Shown piece after piece: positions 49,444 through 57,047 of a DNA stretch of 64,000 nt. Source of the stretch: Brachycybe producta (lineage: Eukaryota; Arthropoda; Diplopoda; Playtdesmida; Andrognathidae); the NCBI GenBank assembly GCA_036925085.1, contig JAUPFP010000061.1:361001-425000 (forward strand), read 5' to 3'. Numbering within the stretch: position 1 is the stretch's first letter; each line of letters begins with the position of its first letter. The translations under genes and the position numbers were made by a program. Below the pieces are notes generated by a model. That model saw only the letters and a list, made by a program, of their open reading frames with translations. It was not told where the DNA came from and made no database searches.

Positions 49444-49803
49444 ATGAGTGAGGATTATCAAACGAATAGGTTACAGTGCCCCATAGGACCAGATTGTATT
49501 ACTAAGTTTCATCGATCTATAGGACGGATTGAATGCCTCACCCATAAATTCTGGTATTTACCTGCAGATTACGTATACAGGTGTGCTAATCAAGGTTATT
49601 TCCCGATACAAGCTGTTGTTGATTGTACTGATCAAGACACTGAGGAAGACATTCGAAGAATAATTATAAGTAGATGGGAATCGTGTCCTTATGCTAGGAA
49701 TTGTGCCTTTGTAGCCATCACACAAAACGAAGCTCCAAGGGAATTCCAGTGCATTATACACGGAACAGTAATTAATACTCTTTTTAACGTAATCCATATG
49801 TAA
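49444..49803 (+). CDS. Accessory ORF 6, two-module protein, type IV
   Basis: 119 residues with two modules: QCPIGPDC, 12 residues, CLTH near the N terminus; SCPYARNC, 15 residues, CIIH near the C terminus. They are joined by an acidic linker (VVDCTDQDTEEDIRRI). The start lies just after an AG (ATATTTAG/TATGAG). ORF 8 has the same two-module plan and spacings (12 and 15). Confidence 0.75.
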   Translation: MSEDYQTNRLQCPIGPDCITKFHRSIGRIECLTHKFWYLPADYVYRCANQGYFPIQAVVDCTDQDTEEDIRRIIISRWESCPYARNCAFVAITQNEAPREFQCIIHGTVINTLFNVIHM

Positions 49804-49810
49804 AGAGGGT

Positions 49811-50035
49811 ATGGACTTAAATGTATTACCATGGTGTCCTATAAGACTTAATTGTGTAATAATTGATAGAAGAAACATAGATAACACATATGCTTGCCTT
49901 ACACACCAAAGAATTTTTCAGATAGAAGAATACGAAAATTGGCTTCAAGTTAGAACATTATTGACAACACTAGGTGAACTATTGCAAGATATATATAGCT
50001 TTTTCATAAGAATAGAAGAAGAAGAAAGTGTATAA
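49811..50035 (+). CDS. Accessory ORF 7, type I
   Basis: 74 residues beginning MDLNVLPWCPIRLNC, 13 residues, CLTH, then QRIFQIEEYENWLQVR and an amphipathic helix with an acidic end (EEEESV). Starts seven bases after the stop of ORF 6. Paralogue of ORFs 2 and 9. Confidence 0.75.
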   Translation: MDLNVLPWCPIRLNCVIIDRRNIDNTYACLTHQRIFQIEEYENWLQVRTLLTTLGELLQDIYSFFIRIEEEESV

Positions 50036-50094
50036 AGAATTCCAGTTATAGACAGAAAATATTATGGTTTATTAATGAGTGATATTTAAAGGGT

Positions 50095-50454
50095 ATGGAT
50101 TTAAGCATACAAAGGAAAAGGGAACGAGATGCCAATAGATGTCCTTTTGGGAAAAGTTGTAGTATAGTACACGAAGATTTTCAAGAATTTGTAACATGCG
50201 AAGTCCACAACGTAAATTTTGCATTTCCTGAGTATCTATACATGTGTGGTATAAATCCTAATGTAAACAGAGTAATTTTTGAGACTAAGTGTAAAAGTCC
50301 CTTAGAAGAACTTCAGTTATTAACAGATAGAATTGGTAATCATTGTCCATTGCATGACGAATGCTTTTTTGTCCTAGTTTCACCAAAAACTTGGCCTAAA
50401 CAGTATCAATGTGCAGTTCATCAAAAGATATTTAATGAACATTTGGGAGTATAA
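50095..50454 (+). CDS. Accessory ORF 8, two-module, type IV
   Basis: 119 residues, the same length as ORF 6. Basic N terminus (QRKRERDANR), first module RCPFGKSC, 12 residues, CEVH; second HCPLHDEC, 15 residues, CAVH, then QKIFNE. ORFs 6-7 and 8-9 form two tandem copies of a type IV plus type I pair. Confidence 0.75.
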   Translation: MDLSIQRKRERDANRCPFGKSCSIVHEDFQEFVTCEVHNVNFAFPEYLYMCGINPNVNRVIFETKCKSPLEELQLLTDRIGNHCPLHDECFFVLVSPKTWPKQYQCAVHQKIFNEHLGV

Positions 50455-50496
50455 AAAATAAAGGAAAAAAGCGTGTTTGTTTGAATTCTTAATAAA

Positions 50497-50733
50497 ATGA
50501 GTGTTGATTTAGAATTATTACCATGGTGTCCCTTAAGGTTTAGTTGTGATATTATTGATTTAACAGAAATAGAGAACATTTATGTGTGTCTCACACATCA
50601 TAGAGCTTTTCAAGTAGAAGAATATGAACTTTGGCTTCGTGTTAAACAGTTGTTAACCTCATTAAATGAATTATTGCATGAATTAGATGAATATTCCATA
50701 GAGTCAGAAATAGATATTGACCGATTTAGATAA
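50497..50733 (+). CDS. Accessory ORF 9, type I
   Basis: 78 residues: LLPWCPLRFSC, 13 residues, CLTH, then RAFQVEEYELWLRVKQLL. Nearest relative is ORF 7, then ORF 2. Confidence 0.75.
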   Translation: MSVDLELLPWCPLRFSCDIIDLTEIENIYVCLTHHRAFQVEEYELWLRVKQLLTSLNELLHELDEYSIESEIDIDRFR

Positions 50734-50766
50734 AGAAGTTTTATTGTCAGAAAATAATTTAGAATA

Positions 50767-51066
50767 ATGAGCGAGAATTTTAGTGATCAAGATAAGGTTT
50801 ATAGGTGTCCTGAACTAAAAAATTGTTTCAAAACACAGTGTCACCATCATAGACAAGATTATAGGTGGAAGTGTGTTACACATTATAGGCATTTTGATAA
50901 AAGAAATTACCCAGAGATAGCATTTGGGAGAGTTGCATGTTCATATGAAAAAGCAGTTAGAGAATTGATAGATTTTAATGAGTATTTGTCCCGCTTAGGT
51001 CACCCCGCAAAAACACAGGAAAGAATAGATTTTTTCGTACAAAGAGACTTAGAAGGGGAAGATTAA
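50767..51066 (+). CDS. Accessory ORF 10, type II
   Basis: 99 residues. Module RCPELKNC, 15 residues including an extra CHHH cluster, CVTH. The C-terminal half parallels ORF 3. Ends 31 bases before the gag start codon. The extra Cys and three His could allow a second metal site. Confidence 0.75.
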   Translation: MSENFSDQDKVYRCPELKNCFKTQCHHHRQDYRWKCVTHYRHFDKRNYPEIAFGRVACSYEKAVRELIDFNEYLSRLGHPAKTQERIDFFVQRDLEGED

Positions 51067-51097
51067 AGATTAAAATTAAAAGTTGTTTGGAAATTAG

Positions 51098-52309
51098 ATG
51101 GAAGAAGACAAAATGGCTTCCAATGATGGAGAAGTCGGTAACTCCAATGGTGGTGCAGAAGGTAACGCAAATACGAATCTTAACATGCATCACACAGGGT
51201 TAATTCCATATTTTTCTGGGGATGAGAAAGGACCATCCGCCAAAGAGTTTTTCGAGCAAATAGAAGGTGTAGCTAATTTAGCAAGATGGACAGAAGAGTT
51301 TCAGATCATTCTGATAAAATCCAAGTGCAGAGGTCCTGCTGCGGAATTTTTCAGAGATCATCCAAGCATTCGACAGATAAACTCAATTGAAGAGTTAAAA
51401 GCGTTGATGATACAAAGATTCGAGCCAATCGAACCTAAGTTGGTATCAATGCAGAAGTTTTTAGAAGAAAAACAGAGCAACACGGAAAGCGCTATTGAGT
51501 ATATTTCCAGAGTAAAGACCAGAGGAAGAGCCTTCACCGAGGAAAATCCCAGTGCCGACCAGATAGCAGTCAGAGATGGGATGATACAAAATCAAATCAT
51601 CAAAGGATTGCATCCAAGAATAAAAAGATTTGTACTTTCACGGAATCCTGCTGATTTGAACGAAACAATCAGAATCATTCTAGCGGAAGAAGAAAATGAG
51701 AAGTTGGTTCATGCGAAATATGGAATAAATGTGCTAGAGACGATTACTGAAGAAAAGGAGATGCTGAAGAAATTTGAAGAGAAATTAAAGCAATTGGATG
51801 CTCAGAGAACAAAAGACATTGCAGTATTGGACCAGAAGTTTCAAGAAAAAATAAAGGCTCAAGAGAATGCCAAGAAAGAGGAAGGAAGTAATCAAAGGAT
51901 GGATAAACGAAATGTTGAATGTTTCAGATGTCACAAGAGAGGACATTATGCTAATGAGTGTTGGTCAAAACCAACAATTCCACAGCAATGGAGAAATCCG
52001 AGTTACCCACAACCAAATTGGAATCAGCCACAAGCTTTTCAGCCTAATGGTAGAGCTCCTAATTTTGGAAATACACAGAGAAATGTGCAGATTGAAAGGC
52101 AGAGAGGCCAAGGATGTTATAATTGTGGGAAGATGGGTCATTATGCAAAGGATTGTAGAATGAAACAAGTCCAAAGACAAAGTGAACCCATAGTATGTTT
52201 TAAATGTGGAAAGCAAGGTCATTTTGCAAATGTTTGTAGATTAGGAGCAAGACAGAACCCAGGGAATCAGGTTCGAAGAAATCAAGCAAATGGTAGGACG
52301 GAAAACTAG
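51098..52309 (+). CDS. gag: Gag polyprotein
   Basis: 403 residues. A capsid-like helical region (about 30-215) reads IPYFSGDEKGPSAKEFFEQI, then GPAAEFFRDHP and SAIEYISRVKTRGRAF, as in Ty3/gypsy Gag. A coiled, Lys/Glu-rich stretch covers about 215-265. Three CCHC zinc knuckles (CFRCHKRGHYANEC near 274, CYNCGKMGHYAKDC near 340, CFKCGKQGHFANVC near 367) form the nucleocapsid. The pol frame lies at -1 and overlaps only the last 13 bases. GGAAAAC right before the stop is a candidate, though imperfect, slip site. It builds the particle and packages RNA. Confidence 0.92.
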   Translation: MEEDKMASNDGEVGNSNGGAEGNANTNLNMHHTGLIPYFSGDEKGPSAKEFFEQIEGVANLARWTEEFQIILIKSKCRGPAAEFFRDHPSIRQINSIEELKALMIQRFEPIEPKLVSMQKFLEEKQSNTESAIEYISRVKTRGRAFTEENPSADQIAVRDGMIQNQIIKGLHPRIKRFVLSRNPADLNETIRIILAEEENEKLVHAKYGINVLETITEEKEMLKKFEEKLKQLDAQRTKDIAVLDQKFQEKIKAQENAKKEEGSNQRMDKRNVECFRCHKRGHYANECWSKPTIPQQWRNPSYPQPNWNQPQAFQPNGRAPNFGNTQRNVQIERQRGQGCYNCGKMGHYAKDCRMKQVQRQSEPIVCFKCGKQGHFANVCRLGARQNPGNQVRRNQANGRTEN

Positions 52310-52347
52310 AAACTCCTTCAAAGAATAGAACGCATCAATGGGGGAGA

Positions 52348-55300
52348 ATGTATGAAAACCGCGTCACATTAAACATTCTGAATGACACAACATGTCCTAT
52401 CTTTTTAGCTCAGTCGAAAAACAATCTGATAAAGATTCTATATGACACAGGAGCAGGAATATCGATAATTTCCAAATCCTTATTTGAAAAGATAAAAGGA
52501 CGGAAATCACGAGATATAAAGCCTATCACTGATCAAGCTAAGGTTATAATTACCACAGCGAATGGTACACCATTTCGTACAAAGGGATTATATGAAATAC
52601 CCGTACGTATTACAGCAGAGAAAGTGGAAAAGGTTCCTTTATACGTGAGTGCAGAAGATTTGCCAAAGAAATATCAGATGATTTTCGGCATAGATGTGAT
52701 AAAGCAGTTAGGATTAACATATGAACCCTTGCTTGATGTAATTGGTTATAATGGGATGAAAATTAAGACAAGAAGTTTAGAGAAAAATGAAATGATTAAT
52801 ATGTTGCAGAAAAAGGGAGATAAAGAATGGATATTAGAAGTAGTAAGTAAAACGGAGACAGAGAATCAGAATCAATTAAGAAATTTTTTGGAGAAAAATG
52901 ATGATATATTTGCATGTTCACTTAAAGAACTGAAACCGACACCTGTTGTTGAACAAGAAATCCACATGGTGGATCAAGTTCCAGTTTTTATACGACCATA
53001 CAAGTTGCCACAGAAATCAGAAGTAGTTATGAAAGAGAAAATTGATGAGTTATTAGATGCAGGAATAATTAGACCATCGTTAAGTCCTTACTCAGCACCT
53101 TGCATGCTTATAGGAAAACCAGATGGGAGTCAAAGATTAGTTGTTGATTATCGAGCATTGAATTTAAAGGTAGTTAGTGATAAATATCCATTACCAGAGC
53201 TTTTGGGAGTAAGTAATCAATTAGGAGAAGCTGTTTATTTTTCTACTTTAGACATGGCAAGTGGTTTTTACCAGATTCCCATAACAGAAGAAGATAAAGC
53301 AAAAACAGGTTTTAGTACACCTTTTGGACACTATGAATTCAACAGATGTCCAATGGGACTAAAAACATCTCCAAGTGTATATCAGAGACTTATGGATAAT
53401 GTATTAGGTGATTTGAAAGGGAAAATTTGTTTTGTTTACATGGATGATATTATTGTATACAGTAAAACTATAGAGGAACATTATGAAAGGTTAAATTTAG
53501 TGTTTGAGCGACTTAGAAATGCAAACTTAAAAGCAAAACCAACAAAATGTTTGTTCCTACAGAAGGAAATAAACTATCTAGGACATACATTTACACAAGG
53601 GAAATTCCAACCAGGTGGAAAGAAAGTAGAAGCAGTAGAAAATTTTCCGAGACCAACAAGTGTCAAGAAAATACAAAGTTTTGTGGGATTAGTAAACTTT
53701 TATAGAAAATTTATTCCAAATTGTGCAAGTTTAGCAGGTCCATTAACAAAGTTGTTAAGTAAAGATACTCCATTTCTTTGGACAAAAGACTGTGAAGAAT
53801 CTTTTCAGAAATTAAAAGGATGTTTGATTACATATCCAGTTTTGATAATGCCAAATTTTGAAAGACCATTTTATTTGACTACGGATGCAAGTAATGAAGC
53901 AATCGGGGCAATCCTCGAACAAAAGATTGACGGTCAATTACACCCAATATCTTATGCGAGTAGGAAGCTCACCAAATCAGAACAAAATTATTCTACGACA
54001 TGGAAAGAGGCATTAGCATGTGTTTATGGTGTAAATTATTTTCGATATTACTTGATGGGAAGAAAGTTTACTCTTATCACAGATCATCAACCATTAAAAT
54101 ACTTGATGACTATGAAAAAAGATAAAGCTATGTTAACTAGATGGGCATTACAGTTACAACAATATGATTTTGAGGTTTTATATAGAAAAGGTAAAGAGAA
54201 TACTAATGCAGATGCTTTGAGTCGAAATCCTGTAGAAAGCAAAGAATTAAATGTGTTAAATGAACAAGAAACTTGGGAAGAACATGAGGTTGCTAAAGAT
54301 CAAGAAAATTGCGAAGAATTGAAATCTTTCATGGAATGTTTATATGGTTGTCCAGTAGATAAAAAGGTAAAAGAAAAAGTTGATAAGTTGGGTTTAGAAT
54401 TAAATACAAAAGGTTGGTTAGTAAAAAAATCTGAAAATAAAGTAAGAATTGTAGTTCCTTTGAGTAAAAGAAATTATGTGTTGAAAATGTGTCATGATAA
54501 TATTACAGCAGGTCATTTTGGTATTGAAAAAACAACAAGCAAAGTTGCAGACAGATTTTATTGGGAAACTTTAAAGAAAGATGTGAAACAATATTGTGAA
54601 GCTTGTGTATCGTGTAATCAGAAAAAGATTCCACATGGGAAAAGTCCATTATGTAAGTTCCCAGCACCATCCAAACCATTTGAAAGAATTGGAATGGATA
54701 TACTAGGTCCTTTACCTACTACACAGAATGGAAATAAATACATTGTAGTTATTTGTGATTATCTAACAAGATACCCAGAAGCATTTGCTATTCCAGATCA
54801 GAAAGCTGAAACCATTGCAAATTTGTTAGTAAGAGAAATTATTTCACGGTATGGTAGTCCCCAGACTCTAATAACAGACAGAGGTGCAAACTTTATGTCT
54901 GAACTTATGAAAAGTCTGTGTGAGACATTCGGAATTAAAAAGATTTTTACGTCAGCATATCACCCGCAAACAGATGGTTTAGTTGAGAGATTCAACAGGA
55001 CACTAACAACAATGTTATCACATTATGTTGATAGTTCACAAAGAAATTGGGATGAGGAACTTCCATTAGTATTGATGGCATATCGTAGTGCGATGCATTC
55101 AAGCACTAAGGAGACACCTTATTTTTTATTGTTTGGACAGGATATGAATTTACCATTTGATTTAATAGGAGATGAACCTCAGCCAGTGTACAACACTGAA
55201 GACTATGGAAAGGTAGTGGCAAATAGGATGCAGAAGATACATGATATAGCAAAAGAGAGTTTAGAAAAATCAGCAGAAAATCAAATTAGATATCAAGGAA

Positions 55301-56160
55301 AGAAAAGAAAAAATAAAGGAATACAAGTAGGTGAAAAAGTATATTTGAATGTACCACAAGTAGCACAAGGTAAAACGAAAAAATTAGCGAAGTTGAACAA
55401 AGGTCCTTATCGAGTCATTAGACAAACGTCACCTGTTAATTTTGAGATAAAGCACATGTATAGACACAAAGATGTACAAATAGTTCATGAAGAGAGATTA
55501 AGAGTAGTAAAAGGAAAAAATCCATGGGAAAAGATTGAGGACTGTACAGAAAAGGTGAAAGAACCTAAAGAACAAAGCAGAAAAGGCAAAAGGCCTAGTG
55601 AATCGAGTAATTCAAGTTCAGATGAAGATGATGAAGACAATGCAGATAAAATTGATTATTGTTGTGAAAAGGTACCTACAGTAAATACTAAGACACCTAA
55701 GGGAATTATTCGGAACACAGAAGCCGTACCCAGTACTAGTGGTTATAATTTACGAAGTAAAGGTTCCATACAGTTTGCTACGCCATTACCAGTAAGAACA
55801 AGAAGAATTACACCTAGGACAGAAGTATTACCTAGACTACCAGATCCACCTAGAGTTGAACCAGGCGAATCTGAAGATGAAGGAGATTTGAGTTTAGCAA
55901 GGTTACGTAAAAAGTTGCAAGAGATATTGAATAAAGGAAATTCTAGGGATACCCAAGAGGAAGATAGACATCCTCCAAGTATTTCGGAATCCCAAGAAAT
56001 TAGTGCATCAGAAGAAGAAATTCAGAGTGAACAGGATTCTATAGTTGAAGAAGATACTAGAAAAACTGGTCAAGAAGAGCCAGAAGATAATGTAGCAGGA
56101 CAATTGTTAGACAAGATGTTTAAATTAGTAAGTGTGATAGAAAGAATGAGTAAGAAATAA
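52348..56160 (+). CDS. pol: Pol polyprotein: protease, reverse transcriptase, RNase H, integrase
   Basis: 1270 residues from the first Met, but the frame is open from 52297, so it is probably made as a Gag-Pol fusion by -1 frameshifting. Protease active site YDTGAGISI (about residue 32). Reverse transcriptase with LDMASGFYQIP (about 300) and the catalytic YMDD (about 366). RNase H starting TTDASNEAIG (about 511). Integrase with an H-H-C-C zinc site (about 715-758), catalytic D (GMDILG, about 782), D (TDRGANF, about 844) and E (GLVERF, about 879), and a GPY/F-type module (NKGPYRVI, about 1016). The last 200 residues are an acidic Ser/Glu-rich tail with YNLRSKG, longer than usual. All catalytic motifs are intact. 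Confidence 0.95.
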   Translation: MYENRVTLNILNDTTCPIFLAQSKNNLIKILYDTGAGISIISKSLFEKIKGRKSRDIKPITDQAKVIITTANGTPFRTKGLYEIPVRITAEKVEKVPLYVSAEDLPKKYQMIFGIDVIKQLGLTYEPLLDVIGYNGMKIKTRSLEKNEMINMLQKKGDKEWILEVVSKTETENQNQLRNFLEKNDDIFACSLKELKPTPVVEQEIHMVDQVPVFIRPYKLPQKSEVVMKEKIDELLDAGIIRPSLSPYSAPCMLIGKPDGSQRLVVDYRALNLKVVSDKYPLPELLGVSNQLGEAVYFSTLDMASGFYQIPITEEDKAKTGFSTPFGHYEFNRCPMGLKTSPSVYQRLMDNVLGDLKGKICFVYMDDIIVYSKTIEEHYERLNLVFERLRNANLKAKPTKCLFLQKEINYLGHTFTQGKFQPGGKKVEAVENFPRPTSVKKIQSFVGLVNFYRKFIPNCASLAGPLTKLLSKDTPFLWTKDCEESFQKLKGCLITYPVLIMPNFERPFYLTTDASNEAIGAILEQKIDGQLHPISYASRKLTKSEQNYSTTWKEALACVYGVNYFRYYLMGRKFTLITDHQPLKYLMTMKKDKAMLTRWALQLQQYDFEVLYRKGKENTNADALSRNPVESKELNVLNEQETWEEHEVAKDQENCEELKSFMECLYGCPVDKKVKEKVDKLGLELNTKGWLVKKSENKVRIVVPLSKRNYVLKMCHDNITAGHFGIEKTTSKVADRFYWETLKKDVKQYCEACVSCNQKKIPHGKSPLCKFPAPSKPFERIGMDILGPLPTTQNGNKYIVVICDYLTRYPEAFAIPDQKAETIANLLVREIISRYGSPQTLITDRGANFMSELMKSLCETFGIKKIFTSAYHPQTDGLVERFNRTLTTMLSHYVDSSQRNWDEELPLVLMAYRSAMHSSTKETPYFLLFGQDMNLPFDLIGDEPQPVYNTEDYGKVVANRMQKIHDIAKESLEKSAENQIRYQGKKRKNKGIQVGEKVYLNVPQVAQGKTKKLAKLNKGPYRVIRQTSPVNFEIKHMYRHKDVQIVHEERLRVVKGKNPWEKIEDCTEKVKEPKEQSRKGKRPSESSNSSSDEDDEDNADKIDYCCEKVPTVNTKTPKGIIRNTEAVPSTSGYNLRSKGSIQFATPLPVRTRRITPRTEVLPRLPDPPRVEPGESEDEGDLSLARLRKKLQEILNKGNSRDTQEEDRHPPSISESQEISASEEEIQSEQDSIVEEDTRKTGQEEPEDNVAGQLLDKMFKLVSVIERMSKK

Positions 56161-57034
56161 TTCGGTTAAGGTAGTCATTGAAAGGAAAATGATGAAAAAG
56201 TTATGATAAATAATAGAGATTTTGAGAAAAAATGTTTGAGTTTAGATTAGCGGACAAAGTATTGATATTGTTAATGAATTGTTAGACAACATGACATTGA
56301 GTTAGCTTATCTATATTTAACGACTAATGAGTAAAAATGAATGGTTTATTGAATTAATGAAGATAAAAAAGATGACAGAGAAATAAGAATAATTAAAGCA
56401 TTAATGTTAGACGACGGACTGTCTGGAATAATGAAAGAAGAAAATTAGGAATTATTAAAGCATTAATGTTGGACAATGGACTGTCCGGAATTAAGAGAAA
56501 TAGAAATAAGAGTGATTAAAGCATTAGTGTTGGACGACGGACTGTCCGGAAATAAGTAAAAGAAAATAAGAATAATTAAAACATTAATGTTGGACGACGG
56601 ACTGTCCGGAATTATGAAAAGGAAAATTAAGAATGATTGAAACAGTAATGATAAAAAAATAGACGGTCTAAGTGTTGAGAAAATAAGTATATTTTGAAAA
56701 GAGAGTATAGAAATAAAATTGAATCAAAGAAGTTCTCATTAAAGATCTAAGCTAGGAAAATAATTGTTGTAAAGCAACAAAGGCTAGTAAAGATTGACAG
56801 ATTATGCTAAAGAAGAATTTAATAGAAATAGTAGAAGCTTAGGGGGCAGGAGACCCACTACTAATGAATATAGGAAGAAGAGATTAATGAAATTGAAATA
56901 TTGTTTGTAGGAATTGAGATTTTGTTTTAAAGAGTTTGAAATTGTTGTTTAAAGATGTTGAGGAAATTGATTAACTATTTGTTATAAGTGTATAATGATT
57001 TGGTTTTAGGAGATGAGAAGTTTGTTTATTTCAG
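56161..57034 (+). other. Spacer between pol and env with hairpin repeats
   Basis: No ORF. About 56388-56640 holds four copies of a roughly 60-base unit with TTAATGTTGGACGACGGACT followed by GTCCGGA (cores near 56402, 56463, 56524 and 56582). CGGACTGTCCG is self-complementary, so each forms a short stem. The acceptor for env closes the region (57021-57034, a T-rich tract ending CAG). Confidence 0.7.
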
Positions 57035-57047
57035 ATAAAAGGAAGAA

